A stretch of DNA of 62,758 nt from an uncultured Ruminococcus sp. (GTDB taxonomy: Bacteria > Bacillota > Clostridia > Oscillospirales > Acutalibacteraceae), in assembly GCA_902778175.1 (NCBI GenBank), contig CACYWT010000002.1, positions 1 through 62,758 of the forward strand, given 5' to 3'. Below the pieces are notes generated by a model. The model ran no database searches, had not been told where the DNA came from, and worked only from the letters and a program-made list of their open reading frames with translations. The position numbers were made by a program, and so were the translations under genes. Within the stretch, counting starts at the first letter, position 1; every line of letters starts with the position of its first letter. This document shows, one piece after another, positions 52,662 to 60,902 of this stretch.

Positions 52662-55106
52662 TCAGTTCAAAACACCGAATTCAGAATTATTCTCATCCGC
52701 CTCACCGTTCTCATGATCCAGGAATCTGCAGCCGATAAGCATAGTGGTCTGACTCCCTGTTTCACCTTTAGGTCTCTTCCTCTCAATACGGAAGAACCTC
52801 TGGATGGCATTATTAAAGTTCGTGCTGTTCTCCTTCCGGTAGCCATATTTATCACACCACTCGCCATAGAGCCTGTATACAGCAGAAGTACGCACTTCAT
52901 ATGCCTCGCCTTCCTCCAGCCACGCATCCACAAACTGGCCTATTCGATCCGACTCCTCCTCATATTCCTTATTGGCGGAGATAACAGCATCGGGATCGGT
53001 AAGCGACTCAGACTTAAGTCTCTTATATCCCTCATAACACCAGTTGAAAATCGCAGACTGGTTCTCAGGAGAAGCAAAGAATGTCTTGAGTCCTTTATCC
53101 TGTTCATGCTCCTCGAAATGACGTTTGAAAGGAATAAGTTTCAGACGGTTGGAGTAAAACAGCGTCATATCAGATACAGAAGGCTTGTAGTTGGTGTTAA
53201 TGAAGATCTTGAAATTCGGCTTGAAATCAAAAGAATTCTCATGCAGAAATCTGGCATTCAGCGTATCGTTACCCGTCATTCTCTTAACCAGCGCAGCATT
53301 AAAGGTTATCTTCTTCTCAGGCTCGGATATATTCACAAAGCGGACTCCTGCGAGACGGGCAATTTCCTCTGAAGGCCCCGATGCGTTTGCATTACCGAAT
53401 TTTGTAGAAAGCATCTCAGGATTACTCGTTTTACCGTAGTCTCCCATAATGCGAAGGAAGGTCTCCATAGTCGTACCCTTGCCGTTTCTGCTTGTCGCAC
53501 CGTAAAGGATAAAAAGACATTCGAGACTTGTATCCCCGGTCAACGCATATCCAAGTGCCTTCTGCAGGTATGATGCAAGATCTCTGTCTCCGCACATAAC
53601 TTCAGTAATGAACTGCTCCCAGCGGTGGCACTCAACTGCCGGGTCATAGGTGATGCCCGAAATAAGCGTGATAAAATCCGCCGGATCATGAGGTCTGAAC
53701 TCTCCTGTAGTCAGATCAAGCGTTCCGTTCTGGCAGTTAAAAAGATCGATATTCCTGTCAAAAACAGAATGAGCAACGGCATGCACGGATTTTGCATCCT
53801 CAATCATGGTGCGCCTGTTCTTCCTGAGCTGCAGTTTCTGCACACGCTTGATATATCTGTTTCTGGTATCTTCGTCCTTGATCTGCAAGGCGAAAAGATA
53901 CAGCCTGTCGGCCAGTACCTTTGCCAGTTCCGCTACCGCCAGTCCGTTTTCATCCGGTCTCCAGACGGATCCGTCATACACATACCAGATATTTCTTCCG
54001 GCATCAAATCTCGCGATAGTTTTGTAATAATCTGCGAAAATATTACCGATACCGATCTCCTCCCTTTGGTAACGGGCGGCGGTATGAGGCTGCATCTCTT
54101 CCAGTGTAAGAGTTATATGAGAGAGGTCAGGGCTGAATGCAGCATGCTCGTCATCCTGCTCCTCAAGCGAATCGAACTCATCTTCAGCGGAGGGGATATC
54201 ATGCACAGGAGTATAAATAACAGAATTAGTTGATACTGCATTACGGATGGTTATGGTTCCATATGTAGCATCACCCGTCATTCTGTCCCACTTATCCCTC
54301 ATCAGACCCGAGGTTCTGAAAACACGGTCGATTTGTTCCTCCACATTACCACACCAGAATGACAAAATGGATACAAGCGCCATATCCGCATCTGACTGGG
54401 ACTCATATCCTTCTTCCCATCTTCCTTCATACAGAGCTTTGAACTTATCTCCGGACTCGGAGGACAATGCGTGTTCAATGACCTGTTCATCAGTCAGGTA
54501 TGATACCGGCTCGATACAGCCGCCGGCTTCTATTCTACTCTTACGTTTCATAAAAGTATCAAGAACAGACTGCAGAGCCTCGTCGTTGCGTGATACTGAA
54601 CCTGTTCTGTACGCATCCCCCGTGACAGTCACAAAGCGGTTGGTTGTACCGGGGAGATACACTTCAAGTCCATGTTTACGGTTGTTGATATAATACACTG
54701 TCTTGTCATAGACAAAATCCGGCGACAGTTTGAAGAAACCGCGCAGACCGGAGCCTGAGGGAGACTTTTCAAAATACGCATCCGGGAAGAAGGAAAGAAT
54801 GGACGCCGCCACATCATTGAGACTTCCGTCCTCCCTTATACAGTGGTCGATGTCAATAGCACCGATGCCCTCAGAAACACGGTAGCCGATGCCGTCCCAG
54901 CCGCCCATGGCATAAGCAGTCATGGCAGCTGAGAAGTCAGCGAACGTAGTTGCATCGTTGGTTTTTGCAGGCTGTCCGTTCTTCGGATTATACGGAACCT
55001 TCGTAGGTCTGCCGCTCCTCTTCTCATATTTCCACAGACAGAATGATGCATTTGACTTCAGCTCCTGCGGTATGTTCACAAAATTAACTCTCTTGATATC
55101 AGACAT
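52662..55106 (-). CDS. P4-type phage primase-helicase (814 aa)
   Basis: The N-terminal half has an archaeo-eukaryotic primase-type core: GAIDIDHC with catalytic acids (about residues 83-87), then SGSGLRGFF and LEVYLPGTTNRFVTVTG. The C-terminal half is a D5/P4 superfamily 3 helicase with Walker A in GATSRNGKGT (about residue 530), followed by RLAGVRFVNISEPEK and FINTNYKP. It primes and unwinds phage DNA. GGAGG precedes the ATG, which overlaps the MazF-like gene by 8 bp. The origin candidate lies just downstream. Confidence 0.92.
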   Translation of the reverse strand: MSDIKRVNFVNIPQELKSNASFCLWKYEKRSGRPTKVPYNPKNGQPAKTNDATTFADFSAAMTAYAMGGWDGIGYRVSEGIGAIDIDHCIREDGSLNDVAASILSFFPDAYFEKSPSGSGLRGFFKLSPDFVYDKTVYYINNRKHGLEVYLPGTTNRFVTVTGDAYRTGSVSRNDEALQSVLDTFMKRKSRIEAGGCIEPVSYLTDEQVIEHALSSESGDKFKALYEGRWEEGYESQSDADMALVSILSFWCGNVEEQIDRVFRTSGLMRDKWDRMTGDATYGTITIRNAVSTNSVIYTPVHDIPSAEDEFDSLEEQDDEHAAFSPDLSHITLTLEEMQPHTAARYQREEIGIGNIFADYYKTIARFDAGRNIWYVYDGSVWRPDENGLAVAELAKVLADRLYLFALQIKDEDTRNRYIKRVQKLQLRKNRRTMIEDAKSVHAVAHSVFDRNIDLFNCQNGTLDLTTGEFRPHDPADFITLISGITYDPAVECHRWEQFITEVMCGDRDLASYLQKALGYALTGDTSLECLFILYGATSRNGKGTTMETFLRIMGDYGKTSNPEMLSTKFGNANASGPSEEIARLAGVRFVNISEPEKKITFNAALVKRMTGNDTLNARFLHENSFDFKPNFKIFINTNYKPSVSDMTLFYSNRLKLIPFKRHFEEHEQDKGLKTFFASPENQSAIFNWCYEGYKRLKSESLTDPDAVISANKEYEEESDRIGQFVDAWLEEGEAYEVRTSAVYRLYGEWCDKYGYRKENSTNFNNAIQRFFRIERKRPKGETGSQTTMLIGCRFLDHENGEADENNSEFGVLN

Positions 55107-55575
55107 AGTTTACCTCCGTGTTATTGTAGTGTTCATCAGCTGTCAGCAGTTTATCATTACCCCTGCATAACCCGAGATGAAATAAAAGAGTGTGTTCTAT
55201 ATCACTCAGCACATTCTGATCTTCTATCCTTCCGACATAGCCTCTTAAAGCTGATTTTGAAATTGTCGTTATCTGCTCGGATAAAACAGTAGCAGTACTG
55301 AACGGACGGTGCCTGTTTTTTATCTGAGCAGGATAAAGCACTGTATGACATGGCAGATCAGGTCTCTTGAAACACCCGGTCATCGGAATGACATTTATCG
55401 TATCCGAGTGATAATTTCCTCTGTCATTGGAAATAACAAGCACAGGTCTGCATCCGGACTGAACGCTGGTACCATTGTGATAACCGAGATCTGCAAAGAA
55501 AACATCTCCCCGGCGTACAGGATTTGTGCGATGCCGAATTACAGGCAGTCTCTTTCTATTGTTTTTCCTTCCCAA
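55099..55575 (-). CDS. MazF/PemK-type mRNA interferase without an adjacent antitoxin (158 aa)
   Basis: Begins with a basic segment, then the family core RRGDVFFADLGYH, SGCRPVLVISND, INVIPMTG and STATVLSEQITTISKS, which includes the Arg, Ser and Thr positions used in RNA cleavage. The start is TTG with GGAGG 9 nt upstream. No antitoxin gene lies beside it: its neighbours are an SNF2-like helicase and the primase, both tightly spaced. It may act as a phage-timed regulator of RNA. Confidence 0.8.
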   Translation of the reverse strand: MGRKNNRKRLPVIRHRTNPVRRGDVFFADLGYHNGTSVQSGCRPVLVISNDRGNYHSDTINVIPMTGCFKRPDLPCHTVLYPAQIKNRHRPFSTATVLSEQITTISKSALRGYVGRIEDQNVLSDIEHTLLFHLGLCRGNDKLLTADEHYNNTEVNYV

Positions 55576-55593
55576 TTTCTATTCCTCCGTTTC

Positions 55594-56968
55594 TTATAAT
55601 TGTGCCTTCACTGCGGCTATCAGCTTTTCCTGCGTTACATCCTTGGATGCAAGAGCCGCCAGCACATCTTCATCAACTGTATTTTTCGTAACGATATGAT
55701 GGATCGTTACCGTTTCCTTCTGTCCCTGTCTCCACAGTCTGGCATTTGTCTGCTGATATAATTCAAGACTCCAGGTCAGACCGAACCAAATGAGAATATG
55801 ACCGCCATCCTGGATATTAAGGCCATGTCCTGCAGATGCCGGATGTATTAAAGCGACAGGTATAGATCCGCTGTTCCAATCATTGATATCCGCGGACGAT
55901 CTGATATCTCGCACCGCATATCCCGCTGCAGTCAGATACTCCATGATCCTTGTTCTGTCATGCTTAAACCAGTATGCTATTAAGACCGGCTGTCCATTGG
56001 CAGACTCTATCAGGTCTTCAAGCATTTCAAGTTTCCGATTGTGTATAAAGCGTGGTGTCTTATTCTCGTCATATACAGCACCGTTAGCCATTTGAAGCAG
56101 TTTGTTGGAAAGCGATGCCGCATTCGCAGCATCAATGTCACCGTCATCAGTTGGAATTATGAGGTCACGCTTCAGCTGATCATAAAGCCTTCGCTCCTGG
56201 TCATTCATCTCCACCTCATGATTTACATAGATACAATCTGGAAGCTGTAAGTAGTCAAGTTCCTTCATGGATATGGTAATATCAGAGATCCTGTCATATA
56301 TCTGCTCTTCCGCTCCGGGGCGGGGAATGTATGAGAACACAACACCTGTACTCGGATTCATGAAACCGGGCTTAAAATAACTTTCACGGAAACGTCCGAT
56401 AAACCTGCCAAGTCTCTCGCCGCCGTCAAGTATTCCTATTTCCGCCCATAAGTCTATCAGGCCGTTGCTTGTCGGCGTGCCTGTAAGACCTACCCAGCGA
56501 TTAACGAACGGACGGATTTTTCGCAGATAGCGGAATCGCTGTGACTGATGGTTTTTGAAAGAAGAAAGCTCATCGATAATGACACAGTCAAAATCCCAAC
56601 GAAGTCCGTTTTTATCGTAATACTCCACGAGCCATTTGATGTTTTCTCTGTTGATTATATACACCTGCGCATCAGCATTTATTGCTGCTTTCCTCGCTTT
56701 CAAGTCACCTACAATAACGGAAATATCAAGGTCTTTCAGATGATCCCATTTTTCCTTTTCCGCTGCCCATGTATCACGTGCCACACGAAGAGGTGCTATC
56801 ACAAGCACCTTTGATATCTTCAATTCATCGAATATCAGATCATTAAGAGCTGTGAGTGTTATCACAGTTTTTCCGACCCAAGCCCATATCCAGAAATAAA
56901 GCAGAAACGGGATGTGACTTTATATAGTCAATACAGAATCGCTGATAATCGTGCGGTATGAACTTCAT
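55594..56968 (-). pseudogene. SNF2-type DEAD-like helicase, broken in the Walker A motif
   Basis: The true start is ATG at 56968 (MKFIPHDYQRFCIDYIKS), overlapping the upstream stop as ATGA. The frame runs to LFLDMGLG, then breaks at 56868-56879. The sequence reads GGGTCGGAAAAACT where LGKT needs GGGAAAAACT, a net +4 (or +1) change. Downstream the other frame is intact: LIFDELKISKVLVIAPLRVARDTW, DEAH-type IIDELSSFKN, GLTGTPTSNG, and motif VI QTNARLWRQGQ. About 458 codons in total. As it stands the protein lacks its ATP-binding loop. A sequencing artefact is possible. Confidence 0.75.
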
Positions 56969-57456
56969 CGGGCATCACCTCCGTTTCCTCTGTTATTATT
57001 CACTCCGACTGCCTTATCCAGATCAAAAAATCCTGCCAGTACAGACGGATCCTCCAGCTCAAAGGTATCTCCATAATCATTCATATCATCAAGACTGCTC
57101 TGATCGTGCGGCAGTGCTGCGATATCAAGCTCGGGTATCTTTACACCGATATTTTCGGGAAAGGGTGTACCTGGTGTCCAGTTCTTTATCGCTTCTATTG
57201 CAGGCTTTATCTGTGAAAATCTGTCGATGCAAATAACTGGGAAACCGAGTTTCATAAGCTGATAGCGGCGTTTTCTCTGCAAGGGGCGGAGTTGCTTTCC
57301 GGGGGCTTTTAATTCTACGAAAACAGTCTTTGCCGGGAAGAACAGGACAAGTCTGTCAGGCAGACCGTTTGCAGTCTGGGAAGTGAGCTTGTACGCTACA
57401 CCTCCGGCTGCTCTGACAGCTTTTACAAACTCGTTTTCAACAACATATTCTCTCAT
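56965..57456 (-). CDS. VRR-NUC nuclease (163 aa)
   Basis: PD-(D/E)xK-type VRR-NUC core: ENEFVKAVRAAGG, QTANGLPDRL (Asp ligand), FPAKTVFVELKAPG (Glu and Lys), RPLQRKRRYQLMKLGFP. The C-terminal ~65 residues are an unrelated acidic tail. Such nucleases cluster with SNF2-like helicases in phage replication modules and probably process branched DNA. Overlaps both neighbours by 1-4 bp. Confidence 0.9.
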   Translation of the reverse strand: MREYVVENEFVKAVRAAGGVAYKLTSQTANGLPDRLVLFFPAKTVFVELKAPGKQLRPLQRKRRYQLMKLGFPVICIDRFSQIKPAIEAIKNWTPGTPFPENIGVKIPELDIAALPHDQSSLDDMNDYGDTFELEDPSVLAGFFDLDKAVGVNNNRGNGGDAR

Positions 57457-57737
57457 CAGCGGTCACCGCACCTTTCACGGTATTCTTCATCGTACCTTTT
57501 ACGGTACGACTGCTTTTTTCCTTTCCACTCATAACACCAGCGTGTTTTCGGGAAACGCTCGTAATCATCTCTGGTATAGAGCTTGCAGCCCCTTTGTCTT
57601 TCTTCGCCCCAGCCGCAATAATATCTGCAATTCTCGCAGCACTGATCATATACATACAATTCTTCGTCAGCACCAAATCCGTCATAGGAGCAGCTTCTAT
57701 AGTCGCGGTATCTGCTGGAAAAATCATCATAGCTCAT
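57456..57737 (-). CDS. Cys/Tyr/Arg-rich small protein (93 aa)
   Basis: Highly charged protein with the segment CCENCRYYCGW then GCKLYTRDDY and RWCYEWKGKK, a probable zinc-binding site (about six Cys). The start at 57737 follows GAGGGGG; the frame to 57758 overlaps DUF932. Similar Cys-rich proteins occur in replication regions of Clostridia phages; function unknown. Confidence 0.7.
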   Translation of the reverse strand: MSYDDFSSRYRDYRSCSYDGFGADEELYVYDQCCENCRYYCGWGEERQRGCKLYTRDDYERFPKTRWCYEWKGKKQSYRKRYDEEYRERCGDR

Positions 57738-57750
57738 ATTAGTTTCCCCC

Positions 57751-58833
57751 TCACGCATTTATCTCTTTCCACCTTGCAGGCTCCATTGTTACAATATCCC
57801 AGCCGATTGATTCCAGTTCCGTTGCTCGGTCGTAGCTTTCCACATCCTGTGATGCCCTTGTGACCGCATTGGAAAGACCGTAAAGACTCATATCTCCGCC
57901 ACGGATAAGGTAGTCAAGGATTGATTCCTGTTCGGTCTGATTGAAGCCGTAGCTTTTACTTGTCAGTTCAACAACATCCTGAACCTTGCCTGTGATAAGT
58001 GCTCTTTTGCTGTCCTGCAGCTTTCCGATAATTGTCGGGTACCTGCTTTCGTCAAGGGTAGCTTTTGCGACATCCTGCAATTTCAGCATAAAAGCCTTAT
58101 CCTCGGCTTCTATTGCCGCATCGGAGTATAAATCAAAACTGTCCTCAATAGCCTTTGCCTGTCTGCCGACATGGTGGCGGCGCTCTCCGAAGTCATTGAC
58201 CACACAACCGTTGGTGCAGATAAGACGGTTCAGGAAAGGTCGTAAAACTACTGCACCGAGACCTACTTCTGAATTAGATATTATAATACCGAACTCCACC
58301 CAGTCGCCCGGAACAACCTCATAACGCTTCATATGGAAACTAATCTTTATATACATTCTGTTTTCCGTTACCTCGGACGACATCACCTCGTACTGATCGT
58401 TCCCCATGAAAAGAGGAAGAATCGCCATTGCGATCTGGAGATTATCAATTCTGCGATACCTGTCTGACAGAAAAGCACGGGCGACCCTACCTGCGCCATA
58501 ATCAAGGGAACGGATCATATACGACTGATCCTTACTGCCAAGCCATGTGTTCACATTCTCCGCTAATAGTTCCGGCTTTTCACGGCGCATCAGGTCATAA
58601 TACTTTGCCGGGATATTGAGTGCGCTTCCCATCTGGCGATGGAAAAGTTCAGTCGTGTCGAGCATCTCACGGCTTATAACCTGTGTTGATGTTGCAGACG
58701 GAGAATTCATATACAGCGTAGAGCCGTCTGCTTGCAGTTCCAATGATGCCGCCGGGCTTATGTAATCCCTTTTGACATTCTCCTGTCTTTTCAGTTCCGC
58801 CATAACCTCTGATAATGTTCTGCCCTGTTTCAT
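57751..58833 (-). CDS. DUF932-type phage protein (360 aa)
   Basis: Landmarks of DUF932: LFHRQMGSALNIPAKYYDLM, YMIRSLDYGAGRVARAFLSDRYRRIDN, GIIISNSEVGLGAVVLRPFLNRLICTNG in separate strands, and a helical C-terminus. Members occur in phages and plasmids near recombination or replication genes; function not established. The ATG overlaps the previous stop as ATGA with GAGG upstream. Confidence 0.85.
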   Translation of the reverse strand: MKQGRTLSEVMAELKRQENVKRDYISPAASLELQADGSTLYMNSPSATSTQVISREMLDTTELFHRQMGSALNIPAKYYDLMRREKPELLAENVNTWLGSKDQSYMIRSLDYGAGRVARAFLSDRYRRIDNLQIAMAILPLFMGNDQYEVMSSEVTENRMYIKISFHMKRYEVVPGDWVEFGIIISNSEVGLGAVVLRPFLNRLICTNGCVVNDFGERRHHVGRQAKAIEDSFDLYSDAAIEAEDKAFMLKLQDVAKATLDESRYPTIIGKLQDSKRALITGKVQDVVELTSKSYGFNQTEQESILDYLIRGGDMSLYGLSNAVTRASQDVESYDRATELESIGWDIVTMEPARWKEINA

Positions 58834-59321
58834 TGTGCATCCTCGCTTTTCGCCTTATCGGCTGATGAATTATTGTTGTTCTCGGTGTTATCCTGCTTGT
58901 TATCCTGCTTTGCTTCTGCCTGCTCTTTAGTTTCTCTTTCTGCCTGTTCCTTCGCCGCCTTTTCAGCGGCTTCTTTGGCTTTCTCTTCTGCCTTTTTTAT
59001 CTCCTCTTCAAGCCGTTCTTTGGCTCTTATGGGAGCCAGCTTTATAATAGTTTCGGGATCTATCTCAGTACTCATAAAAGCCGTATAGAACTCATAATCC
59101 TTTGAGCGGAAGAACCTCTCAAGACGGCGCTTTTCGAGCTTACAATCGTGTATCTCGTTATCCGTCAGATCTCCTTTTAACATCGTTTTCAATATTTCGA
59201 TATAATCCTCAACAGCCGTCATAACCACAGTTATCGCAAGCTCTGTATATGGATCTTCTCTTGCCGATGAACCTGTGTCCCACGGCTGCCTTACGACCAT
59301 CATTTCAGGGTGTTTTTGCAA
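58830..59321 (-). CDS. Coiled-coil phage protein (163 aa)
   Basis: The N-terminal ~95 residues are helical (ITVVMTAVEDYIEILKTML, KLEKRRLERFFRSKDYEFY). Residues 100-160 are an Ala/Lys/Glu/Gln-rich coiled coil ending in Asn/Asp repeats. The start is TTG at 59321 with AAGGAGG 9 nt upstream. Between polymerase and DUF932 genes; no family recognised. Confidence 0.7.
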   Translation of the reverse strand: MQKHPEMMVVRQPWDTGSSAREDPYTELAITVVMTAVEDYIEILKTMLKGDLTDNEIHDCKLEKRRLERFFRSKDYEFYTAFMSTEIDPETIIKLAPIRAKERLEEEIKKAEEKAKEAAEKAAKEQAERETKEQAEAKQDNKQDNTENNNNSSADKAKSEDAQ

Positions 59322-59944
59322 TTTTTCAAACCTCCTTTTCGTTTGCCGCCCATAATCTTTGATGCAGCACTAATCCTTGAAGTAAAATTTCTCACCGATA
59401 TACCCTGCCGAGGACAAGGTCAATCCCTCTGCCCACGGAGGATTTTGATTCATAATGGAGCAGACATCTTCTACCGTAGTTGAGCCTACAGGTGCTTCGA
59501 TAATCACTTCGTCATGCACATGCGCTACGATCTCAAGCCCTGCAAGCTCCATCCGCTGCATAGCCTCTGCCAACAGGTCTCGTGCTGTTGCTTGGGTAAT
59601 GTTCTCCACGAGCTTTCCGCTGTATGTTTCGCCACGCACCCACTTATTTCCTGCATTCAAGCCCTCGAATGTAACAGCCATCCTACCGAAACGATTAGGC
59701 TGGAGCCTTGGTTTTATGTATGCGAGCTTCCGCCCTGACGGGAGAACGAGCCACAGAGTATTTGCAAAAAACTGAAAACCAATCTTCCCGACAGTTCTGT
59801 CCTGATGATCCTTTATGGTATCAACAGCAGCCTTTTCCACGGCATACCAGAACTTTGTGATATTCGGATTGGTATTTCGCCAATCATCTATCAGGTCCGG
59901 AAGTTCAGATTCTTTCAGACCCATATCCAGCGCACCCATTGATA

Positions 59945-60646
59945 TCAAAGCACCGGCACCGCCGCCGTATCCACAGTTGTGGACGAGCTTGCCCGATACG
60001 GTAAAACGATGATGTCTTCCGGCATTTCGTATGTCATAAACTCTAATCTTGCGTTTATTAAACGCCAGTTTTTCCTTCTCTCGAACACCGCTGTTTCGGC
60101 ATCCGCAATTATTTCCTTTCTGCTCAATCCCTGTGATAATTTTCGAATAACCACGCTCCTTGCATACGGCCAGTATTGCTGCTCGAATCGACTTAGGACT
60201 GTTCTCCGTTGATTTACACAATTTATTTGGTGATCTACAAACCTTAAATTGCCCTTCGAATAATTTCCGTTTGTGTCGATTCGGTCTATTTCCATTTTTC
60301 TGTCTGGCACTCCAAATTTCCGAATCAAATAAAGTCCCGCCTCCGTAACACTCCGAAAGTCGAACTTTATTCCTCTTGCACCGTAGTTGTAATATTCTGA
60401 ATCCTTTGGATTTTCGCACCTTTGTTTTGCTGCGGTTAACCTTCGGTCTAACCATTTGGGAATCTGTCTTTGCTGAGTACAGTTCTGACATCCTTTTGAA
60501 AGACCTCTGGTTAAATTCCCAAGCAGTGTCCATTGAATCTTCTCGCATCCCTGACACTCTGTCAGCACATAAGGCTTGTGCCAGCCCTTTGACCATCTTT
60601 TTTCCGGGCTTATTATTTTCACCCAGCCGTACTGCTTTCCTACCAT
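59945..60646 (-). CDS. HNH homing endonuclease encoded in the +1 frame inside the polymerase intein (233 aa)
   Basis: Begins MVGKQYGWVKIISPEKRW, the usual opening of phage HNH endonucleases. A zinc pair (CQGC, CQNC) around GNLTRGLSKG follows, then RLTAAKQRCENPKDSEYYNYGARG and IKFDFRS, and the nuclease core MEIDRIDTNGNYSKGNLRFV. It ends MTYEMPEDIIVLPYRASS. The frame is +1 to the intein frame. The open frame extends up to 60820 with other possible starts. AGGAG touches the ATG at 60646 with no spacing, so the start is uncertain. Its stop lies 31 nt inside the C-extein. Family likeness is strong over the whole length, so this frame is coding in origin. A function in homing of the intein is inferred. 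Confidence 0.8.
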   Translation of the reverse strand: MVGKQYGWVKIISPEKRWSKGWHKPYVLTECQGCEKIQWTLLGNLTRGLSKGCQNCTQQRQIPKWLDRRLTAAKQRCENPKDSEYYNYGARGIKFDFRSVTEAGLYLIRKFGVPDRKMEIDRIDTNGNYSKGNLRFVDHQINCVNQRRTVLSRFEQQYWPYARSVVIRKLSQGLSRKEIIADAETAVFERRKNWRLINARLEFMTYEMPEDIIVLPYRASSSTTVDTAAVPVL

Positions 60647-60902
60647 CTCCTGTTTGTACGAGATGTGAGCCGCTGGCGGCGGCGATTCTAAACTGTATCG
60701 GCTGCGATTGCCCCTCAACCCAGACGAGGTGGTCAGGTGTTGCTGTAAGTCCCTCGTAGGTAATAACTTCTCTTTCTCCTCTGTATATGACACCATCATG
60801 ATTAATCCACTCCTCTCCATCCCAAATTTTCATATCCGTGGTTACATTCTGAATAGGTACTAATCCCTGATTTGTCAAAACCAACTCATTTTCTGCAATG
60901 CA
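59976..60902 (-). other. Intein in the polymerase O-helix (309 aa), frame shared with an HNH gene
   Basis: Polymerase-frame residues 256-564 (counted from the ATG at 61667). Block A is CIAENELVLTNQGLVPIQNV with Cys256. Block B is EGLTATPDHLVW with Thr310 and His313. Block F is VYDIRNAGRHHRFTVSG. Block G is LVHN, with Asn564 followed by Cys565. The flanks join as AELA/CGYGGG, restoring the O-helix. Residues ~340-540 have no recognisable endonuclease in this frame and are basic and irregular, because the same DNA encodes the HNH protein in the other frame. All splicing residues seen are intact, so splicing should work if the frame is translated. Confidence 0.88.

Noticed and set aside
52500-53372. 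290-codon plus-strand frame opposite the primase
   Set aside because: Shadow of the helicase-end of the primase gene; no ribosome site and no family likeness.
59976-60902. Group I intron with HNH gene in the polymerase gene
   Set aside because: The interruption is open in the polymerase frame and carries protein-splicing blocks A, B, F and G ending in HN followed by Cys, so it is an intein.
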